Positions 1 through 5,982 are shown, counted from the first letter of the stretch. The stretch: 7,927 bases of DNA from JBNJEA01 sp051745395 (GCA_051745395.1 JBNJEA010000139.1:1-7927), one strand, 5' to 3'. Notes: generated by a model from the letters alone, not told the origin. Translations and numbers: made by a program.

Positions 1-1455
1 ATGTCAGTGGCCTATCACGATGAAGTACTGGCAGCCACCAGCCATCTGCCCTACTACGCAATACCCGGCACGGGTGCGGTGCTTTTGCTGTTAAACATCC
101 GCCTGGCCCCCGGGGATTTGAGTTACGTGATCAATCACGCCGAAACCAGCTATATTCTCGTTGACGAGTCTTTGATCCCCATTGCCGAGTCGGTGGCAGA
201 CAAGTGCGAAACCGTTCGCGGCTATGTGATTATGACCGACAAGGACCTGTCCGAGATCAATACCAGCCTTTCGCCCGTCTACAGCTACGAAACACTTTTG
301 GAAAAAGCCGACCCCGACATCCGGTGGCCGGTGCTGGATGAAAAATCGGCCTACGGGGCCTGTTATACCACGGGCACGACGGGTCGGCCCAAAGGGGTCT
401 ATTATTCCCATCGTAACGTGTTTCTCCACGCCATGAGCATCGGCAGCAACGCGGAGATGACGCCCCGGGACTGTTTTTACCAGTTGGTGCCCATGTTTCA
501 CGCCATGGGGTGGGGGCTGCCCCATGCTGCCTTTGTGGTCGGGGCCAAGTATGTGCTGCCGGGCATGTACAATATGGCCGATTTGGGCAGTCTTGCCGAA
601 CCGCTGGTCAGCGAGGGGGTGACGGCCACGGCCGGCGCGCCGGCGCTGTTTATGCCCATGCTTGAATACATCCGCAAGCTCGACAAAAAGCCGGATTTAA
701 GCGGTGCCCGGTTTTTATCCGGGGCCACGGAGCCGTCGCTGGCGTTGATGAAGGATTTCTACAATCTGACCGGCGCCGAAATCGTCCATGCCTACGGCGC
801 CACCGAAACTACGCCGCTGGTGACCATCAACCGGCTCAAACCCTGGCTGGCAGATGAGCTTTCCGAAGCGGAAAAATGGGAACTGAAAAAAAAGCAGGGC
901 TATCCGGTGGTGGGCCTGGATGTGAAGGTCGTCGATCAGGAGGGCAATGAATTGCCGCACGACGGCAAGTCGCCCGGCGAAATTTTGATCCGGGGGCCGT
1001 GGATTACCGGCAGCTACTACAACGCCGCCGGTTCCGAAGAGTCGTTCACCGAGGACGGCTACTGGAAAAGCGGGGATGCCGGTACCATGGATGCCGAAGG
1101 CTACGTCAAGATTACCGACCGGGTCAAGGACCTGATCAAAAGCGGCGGGGAATGGATTTCTTCCGTGGACATGGAAAACGAAACCATGGCGCACCCGGCC
1201 GTGTTGGAGGCCGCCGTCACCGGCGTGGCCCATCCCAAGTGGGAGGAACGGCCCGTGGTGCTGGTGGTGCCGCGGCAAGAGGAAAAAGACAACGTCACCG
1301 CGGAAGATATCCGGGCGCATCTGGCCCAAACATTTGCCAAATGGCAATTGCCAGAGGCGGTGATATTTGTCGAGAGCATCCCCAAAACCAGTGTGGGAAA
1401 AATGGATAAAAAAACGATTCGCGAGCAATACAAGGATATTTACACCCAAACGTAA
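1..1455 (+). CDS. Acyl-CoA synthetase (AMP-forming), 5' partial
   Basis: Activates a fatty or other carboxylic acid with ATP through an acyl-adenylate and transfers it to CoA, most likely in the cytoplasm or at the inner membrane face. The visible 484 residues contain the ANL superfamily motifs in order: the P-loop-like YTTGTTGRPKG at residues 122-132, HAYGATETTP at 263-272, GYWKSGDAG at 353-361, the hinge region DRVKDLIKSGGEWIS at 373-387, and the C-terminal IPKTSVGKMDKK, whose Lys467 is the expected catalytic lysine. Family members are about 540 residues, and the protein begins inside the N-terminal domain (the 'GAVLLLLNIRLAPGDLSYVINHAE' region usually lies near residue 80-100). The ATG at base 1 is therefore almost certainly an internal codon and roughly 50-60 residues lie upstream. 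The motif style resembles medium/long-chain fatty acid CoA ligases, but the exact substrate cannot be read from sequence. The next gene follows after 30 bases. Confidence 0.93.
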   Translation: MSVAYHDEVLAATSHLPYYAIPGTGAVLLLLNIRLAPGDLSYVINHAETSYILVDESLIPIAESVADKCETVRGYVIMTDKDLSEINTSLSPVYSYETLLEKADPDIRWPVLDEKSAYGACYTTGTTGRPKGVYYSHRNVFLHAMSIGSNAEMTPRDCFYQLVPMFHAMGWGLPHAAFVVGAKYVLPGMYNMADLGSLAEPLVSEGVTATAGAPALFMPMLEYIRKLDKKPDLSGARFLSGATEPSLALMKDFYNLTGAEIVHAYGATETTPLVTINRLKPWLADELSEAEKWELKKKQGYPVVGLDVKVVDQEGNELPHDGKSPGEILIRGPWITGSYYNAAGSEESFTEDGYWKSGDAGTMDAEGYVKITDRVKDLIKSGGEWISSVDMENETMAHPAVLEAAVTGVAHPKWEERPVVLVVPRQEEKDNVTAEDIRAHLAQTFAKWQLPEAVIFVESIPKTSVGKMDKKTIREQYKDIYTQT

Positions 1456-1472
1456 CATATCGTTTTTATCGC

Positions 1473-1480
1473 AAGGGAGG
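1473..1480 (+). promoter_or_regulatory. Ribosome binding site of the small Cys-rich gene
   Basis: AAGGGAGG lies 5 bases before the ATG at 1486. This strong Shine-Dalgarno site supports translation of the small 88-residue reading frame, which has no confident family assignment. Confidence 0.8.
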
Positions 1481-1485
1481 CGCAA

Positions 1486-1752
1486 ATGGCGGAAAAGTGG
1501 GAAGAGGATTTAAAATGTGCGATCCGGTGCGGTCGCTGCAACGCCGGCTTGAAATCCGAGGACGAGCGGATTTTATCGGTATACGACCATGAGCCCATTT
1601 GCATGGCCTGCAAGCGGGAGGAAGAAAAGCGGCCGGATTACACGGAGGCCTCCAAGCAGATGATCGGCCAGTGCATGGCCGATACCGAAGCCATGTGGTC
1701 GGATCCCGGCGGATACTGTTATCATCACTTTTACGGCTATACCTGTAAGTAA
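1486..1752 (+). CDS. Small Cys-rich, putative zinc-ribbon protein of unknown function
   Basis: I do not recognise a named family for this 88-residue protein. It has two CxxC knuckles, Cys15-x2-Cys18 and Cys39-x2-Cys42, spaced by 20 residues as in a zinc ribbon. Cys11 lies just before the first knuckle. An acidic/basic stretch (REEEKRPDYTEA) follows the second, and the aromatic, Cys/His-rich tail contains Cys63, Cys78, His80, His81 and Cys87. There is no signal peptide or membrane segment, so it is probably cytoplasmic. The strong ribosome site and the 30-base gap after the acyl-CoA synthetase suggest co-transcription with it, but there is no evidence of a functional link. A structural zinc site is an inference from the Cys spacing; an iron-sulfur or redox role cannot be excluded. 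Confidence 0.8.
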   Translation: MAEKWEEDLKCAIRCGRCNAGLKSEDERILSVYDHEPICMACKREEEKRPDYTEASKQMIGQCMADTEAMWSDPGGYCYHHFYGYTCK

Positions 1753-1768
1753 CCCCCGGTTTCTGCAT

Positions 1769-1819
1769 GCCGCGGTCCCGGATTTATGATATAATATTGA
1801 TTTGATCCGGGCATGCGGC
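1769..1819. repeat. Imperfect 15-bp inverted repeat flanking a -10 element (candidate operator)
   Basis: The left arm 1769-1783 (GCCGCGGTCCCGGAT) and right arm 1805-1819 (ATCCGGGCATGCGGC) are reverse complements at 12 of 15 positions, with the three mismatches together in the middle. The 21-base centre holds the TGATATAAT promoter core. The position suggests an operator for a dimeric regulator or a cruciform; as RNA, only the right half would be in the transcript. No regulator is encoded next to it in this window. Confidence 0.55.
1787..1795 (+). promoter_or_regulatory. Extended -10 promoter of the PEGA lipoprotein gene
   Basis: TGATATAAT is a perfect extended -10 element (TGn followed by TATAAT at 1790-1795). 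I see no good -35 hexamer 16-18 bases upstream, which is typical of extended -10 promoters. The expected start of transcription is near 1802, giving a leader of about 45 bases to the ATG at 1847. Confidence 0.6.
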
Positions 1820-1846
1820 TTTTCACATCAGACAAGGAGCACACCG

Positions 1847-2194
1847 ATGATGCGGCACGTTTTGATGGCGGTTTTGATTGCAATTGGGATGGCGGGGGCC
1901 TGGGGATGCACGACAAAGCTGGTGCATATCGATTCCGATCCGGGCCTGGCCCGGGTTTACGTCAACGGGGAGTATGTGGGCAAAACCCCGTTGCACCATC
2001 GCTTTCGCGATACGTGGGAGCCCTGGCCGTTTGAACCGGATGACAACTATACGGTCGTGGCCAAAAAGGATGCGGGATACCTCCCGTCTGAAAAAGTATT
2101 CAATGAAACCGATGCGTGGCTGGATCTGAGCTATGTTCCCTCGGAAATCATCTTTGAACTGAGGCGCGCCCCGGATGAAGACGACGGTAAATAA
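1847..2194 (+). CDS. PEGA-domain lipoprotein
   Basis: A 115-residue exported protein. The N-terminus is MMRHV, a hydrophobic stretch (residues 5-18), then AWGC with Cys21 as the likely lipidated residue. The lipobox is imperfect because Trp is at -2. Residues 25-52 (VHIDSDPGLARVYVNG and EYVGKTP) form a PEGA repeat, a surface/envelope beta module. The middle is rich in Trp, Pro and acidic residues, and the tail is charged (APDEDDGK). The start at 1847 is chosen because AAGGAG at 1834-1839 sits 7 bases upstream. The in-frame TTG at 1802 would add 15 residues before the signal peptide and coincide with the predicted transcription start. The role is unknown; PEGA lipoproteins are generally envelope-associated. 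The gene looks monocistronic, with its own promoter. Confidence 0.82.
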   Translation: MMRHVLMAVLIAIGMAGAWGCTTKLVHIDSDPGLARVYVNGEYVGKTPLHHRFRDTWEPWPFEPDDNYTVVAKKDAGYLPSEKVFNETDAWLDLSYVPSEIIFELRRAPDEDDGK

Positions 2195-2244
2195 AGGTCC
2201 CTAAAGATCGATTTGACGCCTTCCCGGTCTGATCCCGCCTTTGC

Positions 2245-2284
2245 CGGATTGCTTTGACGGTTCGGTCGGTTGAAATCCGTTTTT
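2245..2284 (+). terminator. Weak candidate terminator after the PEGA lipoprotein gene
   Basis: CGGATT (2245-2250) and AATCCG (2274-2279) can pair in a 6-bp stem, and a run of five T follows directly. The loop is 23 bases, too long for a strong intrinsic terminator, so this is a low-confidence call. Confidence 0.25.
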
Positions 2285-2340
2285 AAAGGCTTAGTTTTGA
2301 ATATGCGGTAATGCCGGTATGGTCTGTGTTTACTCGGTTT

Positions 2341-2346
2341 AGGAGA
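2341..2346 (+). promoter_or_regulatory. Ribosome binding site deciding the protease start
   Basis: AGGAGA lies 9 bases before the ATG at 2356. The alternative in-frame ATG at 2311 has no such site and would put 15 non-signal residues before the signal peptide. Confidence 0.7.
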
Positions 2347-2355
2347 ATTTGTGAG

Positions 2356-4230
2356 ATGAATAGGAAAACGAGTGGTTGGCCGGCCCTGCTGATTTGCCTG
2401 TTTCTATTGCTGCCGGCGGTGGCGGAAGCGGGCGGCTCGGGGCAGTCCGGGCAGTACGTGCCCCACGAGGTGCTGGTGAAGTTCGAGGCCGACGTCGATG
2501 GCGCCCGGAAAAAGGCGATTCGGTCTGCCATGGATGCCGAGCTGGTTTCAACGGTGGAAAGCATCGGGTTGGAGCATTGGCGGCTGTCCGAGCAGACAGC
2601 CGTCGAGGATGCCGTCGACCGGCTAAACGGCATGCTGGAAGTCGAATACGCCGAGCCCAATTATCTCTATGAGCCGCAGCAGGTTCCCGACGACGCGGAA
2701 TTTAACCGGCTCTGGCATTTACAAAACACCGGCCAGGTCGTAAACGGCAACGCCGGGACACCGGGTGCCGATATTGACGCCCCGGCGGCCTGGGACATGG
2801 AAACCGGCAGCAGCGACATTGTCGTGGCGGTGATCGATTCGGGCGTGGCGTTGGAGCATCCCGACATTGCGGAAAATATCTGGAAAAATCCCGGTGAAAC
2901 CGCCGGTAACGGGGCCGACGATGATGAAAACGGCTACGTCGACGATGTCAACGGCTGGGATTTTGTCAACGATGACAACAACCCCTCGGACTATTCCCGG
3001 GATTTGTACGGCGACGGCCACGGCACCCATGTCGCCGGCATTATCGCCGCGGCCGGCAATAACGGCCGGGGCAGTACCGGCGTGATGTGGCAGGCCCGTA
3101 TCATGGTACTTCAGGTGTTTGATCTGTTTGAGGCCAGTCCGCTGCACAGCGGGGTGATTCAGAGTCAAAATATCATCGAAGCAGTGGCGTATGCCATCGA
3201 AAACGGCGCGCAAATCATCAATTGCAGTTTCGGCGGCGACACCTTCAGCCAGTTTCAAAGAGATATTTTTGACAAAGCCCGCGGCCAGGGCGTGCTCATT
3301 GTTGCCGCCGCCGGCAACAACGCAGCCGACAATGACGCAAATCCGACGTACCCGGCCGGTTATGAACTGACCAACATTATTTCAGTCGCCGCCACCAACG
3401 AAGACGACCAGTTGGCGAAATATTCCAATTTCGGAAAGACCTCCGTCGATGTGGCCGCCCCCGGCGGCAGCCGGGAGGTGTCGAATATATACAGTACAAG
3501 CCCGCCGCCGCGCAGCGAGTTGTTTTTTGATGATTTCGAATCCGGCGCCGATCAGTGGGAAAAACCCGATGGGCAGCAAGGCTGGTTTGTTGTCGAAGAT
3601 GATGTCTTTGACTCCAATGTGCTCACCGATTCGGGAAACGAAACGTACGCCGCCGGCCTGTCGGCTTCTGTCGAAACGGCTGAACCCATCGATGCCCGAG
3701 GCGTCCGCGGCGTTCACCTGCAGTTTGATATTGAATACCAGCTCGAGGAGGATTTTGATTTTTTGTTTGTGGAAATCTCCGAAGACGGATCGAAGTATGA
3801 ACCCATTTATGCCGTCACCGGTTTTTCCCCGGGCATCCAGCGGGTCAACTTGTGGGGAAATGACGAGCCGCCCGGCACCATTTACCTGCGGTTTTTACTC
3901 GATACCGATGAAAGTGAAAATTATGAGGGCGTTTTTATAGACAATATCAGTTTGACCGGCATTGAATGGGATTTTTCCGGGGACCCCTATGGGTTTAAAA
4001 GCGGCACCTCCATGGCCACTCCGGTGGTCGCCGGCGTGGCCGGCCTGGTATGGTCCCGGAAACCGGATTTGAGCGCCGCACAGGTCAAAGAAATTGTTTT
4101 GGATACCGCAGATCCGCTTGAAAGCCTTGCCGGGAAAGTGCGCAATGGCGGACGGGTCAACGCAGCCGCCGCGGTTTCACATGACGGCGACGGCGGCTGT
4201 TTTGTCGCCGCCGCCGGGCAATCTATCTGA
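2356..4230 (+). CDS. Secreted subtilisin-like (S8) serine protease with an inserted beta-sandwich
   Basis: A 624-residue exported endopeptidase. The signal peptide is MNRKTSGW, a hydrophobic stretch, then AVAEA-GG with cleavage near residue 25. A prodomain of the subtilase type covers about residues 34-105 (VPHEVLVKFE to EYAEPNYLY). The catalytic residues are Asp161 (AVIDSG), His222 (DGHGTHVAG), oxyanion Asn321 (AAAGNN) and Ser552 (SGTSMATP), all intact. The spacing from Asn321 to Ser552 is about 165 residues longer than in subtilisin BPN'. The extra segment (about 388-535) looks like a jelly-roll/MAM-like sandwich (FDDFESG ... VEISEDGS ... FIDNISLTG). The protein ends in a short Gly-Cys-Phe stub (see findings). 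The start at 2356 is preferred to an upstream ATG at 2311 because it has AGGAGA 9 bases upstream and begins directly with the signal peptide. The 161 bases upstream show no confident promoter. Confidence 0.93.
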   Translation: MNRKTSGWPALLICLFLLLPAVAEAGGSGQSGQYVPHEVLVKFEADVDGARKKAIRSAMDAELVSTVESIGLEHWRLSEQTAVEDAVDRLNGMLEVEYAEPNYLYEPQQVPDDAEFNRLWHLQNTGQVVNGNAGTPGADIDAPAAWDMETGSSDIVVAVIDSGVALEHPDIAENIWKNPGETAGNGADDDENGYVDDVNGWDFVNDDNNPSDYSRDLYGDGHGTHVAGIIAAAGNNGRGSTGVMWQARIMVLQVFDLFEASPLHSGVIQSQNIIEAVAYAIENGAQIINCSFGGDTFSQFQRDIFDKARGQGVLIVAAAGNNAADNDANPTYPAGYELTNIISVAATNEDDQLAKYSNFGKTSVDVAAPGGSREVSNIYSTSPPPRSELFFDDFESGADQWEKPDGQQGWFVVEDDVFDSNVLTDSGNETYAAGLSASVETAEPIDARGVRGVHLQFDIEYQLEEDFDFLFVEISEDGSKYEPIYAVTGFSPGIQRVNLWGNDEPPGTIYLRFLLDTDESENYEGVFIDNISLTGIEWDFSGDPYGFKSGTSMATPVVAGVAGLVWSRKPDLSAAQVKEIVLDTADPLESLAGKVRNGGRVNAAAAVSHDGDGGCFVAAAGQSI

Positions 4231-4258
4231 TACCTGAATGAAGCGATTTTCAAGTTTG

Positions 4259-4301
4259 CCGCACTGGTATTTTTAAAACCCGTACACAAGCGTCAGTGCG
4301 G
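4259..4301. repeat. 8-bp perfect inverted repeat at the convergent junction
   Basis: CCGCACTG (4259-4266) and CAGTGCGG (4294-4301) are exact reverse complements, extendable by G-T pairs on both sides in RNA. The 27-base loop contains the stop codon of the DUF481 gene (4273-4275). It lies just after the protease stop on the opposite strand. No T-tract follows on either strand, so it is not a canonical terminator; it may be a 3'-end stem for both transcripts. Confidence 0.4.
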
Positions 4302-5037
4302 TTTCCGTGTCGGTTTTGTCCTTTTCCGGCGGGACATCGCTCGTGTGCTTGAGATGAAACGAAATTTTCGTGGAAAGCCGGTCGTTGATTTTGAGCTTCA
4401 GCGATGTGGCCGAGCGGGTGATGGTATTGTCGGCGCCGCTGTCGACGCTTATATCCTCGGTAAACGTGGCCGAATCGCTGATGGCCCAGGCAAACAGGGT
4501 CCCGGCGTGAACGATGGCCTCGCCTTCATCCGTATCGGTGGCCTCATCATCTTCGAGTTTGTTGTAGCGATAACCGGGCCCGATTTCCGCTTCCCATGAC
4601 ATGGATTCCGAGTCAATGATCTGCCGGTTGTAGCCGGCGGAAAAAGTTAATTGGTACTTGAACCCGGAAAAGCGGTCATCATCATATACCGCCAGGCCGA
4701 AAGCCGAATTGCGGCGGTCAAACCGGTAACTGGATTTCCCGGATACCAGAAACCGCTGGTTGGTGGTGACATCCTCGCCGGTTTCCTGGGATTCTTCTGA
4801 CCCGTAGACGGCTTCGGACTCGAGTTTGTTTTGCCAGCGCTCGGTTTCATGCATAATCCCCAGCCGGGCATTCAGGGATTGGGTTTCCGTATTGCCCGAT
4901 GTCATCAGGTACCCGAGTTCCCCCTCTCCGGTAAAACCGGTGGGTTCGGTGCCGGTTTGACAAAATACCGGCTGTGCGCAGCAAATGAAAAACAGGGCCA
5001 ACAGTGTCGGCCATAACCGATCGGCAGTGCGTATCAT
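4273..5037 (-). CDS. DUF481 (YdiY-like) outer-membrane beta-barrel protein
   Basis: A 254-residue protein with a signal peptide (MIRTADRLW, hydrophobic core, cleavage probably after PVFC) and alternating polar/hydrophobic beta strands. Features typical of DUF481 are the early GELGYLMTSGNTETQS segment, the YDDDRFSGFKYQ stretch, and a GPGYRY motif in the middle. It ends in a C-terminal Phe (LVYGF), the classic outer-membrane insertion signal. The family includes E. coli YdiY, described as salt-induced, but its biochemical role is not established. The start at 5037 has AAAGGAG close upstream, and its ATG overlaps the ubiE stop as ATGA. It is therefore the second gene of a translationally coupled operon. 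An upstream in-frame start at 5190 lies wholly within ubiE and is rejected. Confidence is high for family and localisation, none for function. Confidence 0.88.
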   Translation of the reverse strand: MIRTADRLWPTLLALFFICCAQPVFCQTGTEPTGFTGEGELGYLMTSGNTETQSLNARLGIMHETERWQNKLESEAVYGSEESQETGEDVTTNQRFLVSGKSSYRFDRRNSAFGLAVYDDDRFSGFKYQLTFSAGYNRQIIDSESMSWEAEIGPGYRYNKLEDDEATDTDEGEAIVHAGTLFAWAISDSATFTEDISVDSGADNTITRSATSLKLKINDRLSTKISFHLKHTSDVPPEKDKTDTETALTLVYGF

Positions 5038-5786
5038 GGGCTCTCCTTTGGACGTGGTGGTTGATTGGTTCGGTATTCGCACGTATCTGTTCTCCCTTTT
5101 TCCCCGAGATACAACGTGGCAATGCCTGCGGTCAATGGCTTCCAGGCCACGCAGGCAAAACCGGCGGCCCTGATGCGGCCGGCAAACCACTGCGGCGGCG
5201 GAAAGTTTACCACTGAAGCGGGCAGGTATCGATAGGCCCGGACATTTCGGGAAAACAAACCGCCCACGGCCGGCAAGAGTTTCTGAAAATACAGCAGGTA
5301 GAGCTGCCGCAGGCGGCCGGCCGGCGGGGTGTTTAATTCGAGTACCGCCAGCTTTCCGCCGGGCTTTAACACCTTTTGAAATTCCGCCAGCGCCGCATCC
5401 CGGTTTTTGATGTTGCGGATGCCGAAGGCGATGGTCACCGCATCAAAGGCCGCCGGGGCAAAGGGCAGGGCCAGGGCATCGGCGGTCAGCAGATGCGGCG
5501 GGGTAGGGTGCAGTTGCGTGGCCGTTTTTTGACGGGCGATGGTCAGCATTTCAGCGGAAAAGTCGATTCCGTATACGACGCTGCCCGGGCGTTTGTCCAT
5601 TACTTCCACGACGACATCCCCGGTGCCGCAGGCCACGTCTAAAACGGCGGGCCTTTCGCCCAGATCAAGGGCGCGCACCATTTCCCGGCGCCAGTACACA
5701 TCCTGCCGCAGGCTCAAAAGGCGGTTTAGAAAGTCATAGTGCGGCGCGATGGCGTCGAACATTGATTGGATAAAGGCGGATTCCAT
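5034..5786 (-). CDS. ubiE: Demethylmenaquinone/ubiquinone C-methyltransferase
   Basis: S-adenosylmethionine-dependent C-methyltransferase that makes the final ring methylation of menaquinone (MenG role), or the C-methylation step of ubiquinone where that is made. In a likely anaerobe the menaquinone reaction is expected. The 250-residue protein shows the N-terminal MFDAIAPHYDFLNRLLSL (residues 9-26), SAM motif I VLDVACGTGD (48-57), the ribose-binding Asp75 in GIDFSAEML, Asp103 in TADALALPF, the family hallmark AFGIRNI (120-126), and the LKPGG loop that follows. The family normally ends soon after TLYLGEK; here about 20 charged/Pro residues (231-250) follow. The ATG at 5786 is chosen over an upstream in-frame TTG at 5801, but neither has a clear ribosome site, so the start is uncertain. 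Its stop overlaps the DUF481 start (ATGA). Confidence 0.93.
   Translation of the reverse strand: MESAFIQSMFDAIAPHYDFLNRLLSLRQDVYWRREMVRALDLGERPAVLDVACGTGDVVVEVMDKRPGSVVYGIDFSAEMLTIARQKTATQLHPTPPHLLTADALALPFAPAAFDAVTIAFGIRNIKNRDAALAEFQKVLKPGGKLAVLELNTPPAGRLRQLYLLYFQKLLPAVGGLFSRNVRAYRYLPASVVNFPPPQWFAGRIRAAGFACVAWKPLTAGIATLYLGEKGRTDTCEYRTNQPPRPKESP
5043..5050 (-). promoter_or_regulatory. Ribosome binding site of the DUF481 gene, inside ubiE
   Basis: Read on the minus strand, CAAAGGAG lies 5 bases before the ATG at 5037. It is encoded within the last codons of ubiE, so the C-terminal tail of UbiE and this ribosome site share the same bases. Confidence 0.8.
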
Positions 5787-5792
5787 TCTGGC

Positions 5793-5810
5793 AATTGACA
5801 ATCATCAATT
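5793..5810. repeat. 6-6-6 dyad in the ubiE leader
   Basis: AATTGA (5793-5798) and TCAATT (5805-5810) are exact reverse complements around six bases. On the minus strand this occupies the region immediately 5' of the ubiE ATG, where a ribosome site would be expected, and begins at the predicted transcription start. It could be an operator or leader hairpin, though six-base arms can arise by chance in AT-rich DNA. Confidence 0.35.
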
Positions 5811-5817
5811 ATGCATT

Positions 5818-5845
5818 ATTGTAGCTTCATAAAATGATCCGGCAA
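5818..5845 (-). promoter_or_regulatory. Candidate ubiE-DUF481 operon promoter
   Basis: On the minus strand, TTGCCG (5845-5840), a 16-base spacer, then TACAAT (5823-5818). The -10 matches five of six consensus bases, the -35 is weak. Transcription would start near 5811, leaving a leader of only about 25 bases without a ribosome site. Confidence 0.4.
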
Positions 5846-5853
5846 AACGGATC
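5836..5853. repeat. 6-6-6 dyad between divergent promoters (candidate operator)
   Basis: GATCCG (5836-5841) and CGGATC (5848-5853) are exact reverse complements around six bases. It overlaps the candidate ubiE -35 and ends 5 bases before the candidate dnaJ -35, a position from which a bound protein could affect both. Confidence 0.35.
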
Positions 5854-5858
5854 TGGTC

Positions 5859-5887
5859 TTGAAATTGTCATTCCAATAGCATAGTAT
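5859..5887 (+). promoter_or_regulatory. Candidate dnaJ promoter
   Basis: TTGAAA (5859-5864), a 17-base spacer and TAGTAT (5882-5887) match the sigma-70 consensus at 9 of 12 positions. Transcription from about 5894 would give a leader of roughly 90 bases. The CTTGAA at 5858 resembles a heat-shock sigma-32 -35, but no CCCCAT-like -10 follows. I see no CIRCE element. Confidence 0.4.
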
Positions 5888-5907
5888 CGGCCCGTTTCAA
5901 ACCAAAT

Positions 5908-5943
5908 TGATTGTCCGGTTGGTTGTCAACGGATACGCAATCA
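5908..5943 (+). promoter_or_regulatory. Bulged hairpin in the dnaJ leader
   Basis: The segment can fold as TGATTG-TCCG-(G)-TTG, loop GTTGT, then CAA-CGGA-(TACG)-CAATCA. That is thirteen base pairs in three blocks, with a one-base and a four-base bulge. It would lie in the dnaJ 5' untranslated RNA about 40 bases before the ATG. It may be a regulatory hairpin or, as DNA, an operator. There is no T-tract after it. Confidence 0.4.
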
Positions 5944-5982
5944 CCTTAAACCCTAAATTTCGGAAAAAACAAGCAGTAGCCA

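Noticed and set aside
715..1485. Minus-strand open frame of 256 codons opposite the acyl-CoA synthetase
   Set aside because: Its protein is rich in His, Phe and Gly with no recognisable motif, and the plus strand carries all the catalytic motifs of a known family. It is a GC-driven shadow.
1802..1846. TTG start adding 15 residues to the PEGA lipoprotein
   Set aside because: The codon coincides with the predicted transcription start, and a good ribosome site precedes the ATG at 1847, which directly begins the signal peptide.
1753..1846. Terminator for the small Cys-rich gene
   Set aside because: The only strong dyad here encloses a promoter and has a 21-base AT-rich loop with no T-tract after the right arm, so an operator role fits better.
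2719..3258. Minus-strand open frame of 179 codons opposite the protease
   Set aside because: It covers the catalytic Asp and His region of a clear subtilase on the other strand and shows no domain or ribosome site of its own.
5038..5190. Upstream start for the DUF481 gene at 5190
   Set aside because: The extension lies inside ubiE in another frame and places about 50 unrelated residues before a clear signal peptide; the ATG at 5037 has an AAAGGAG site.
5923..5951. Alternative dnaJ promoter TTGTCA-17-TTAAAC
   Set aside because: The -10 is poor and the element is embedded in the hairpin; TTGAAA-17-TAGTAT at 5859-5887 is a better match.
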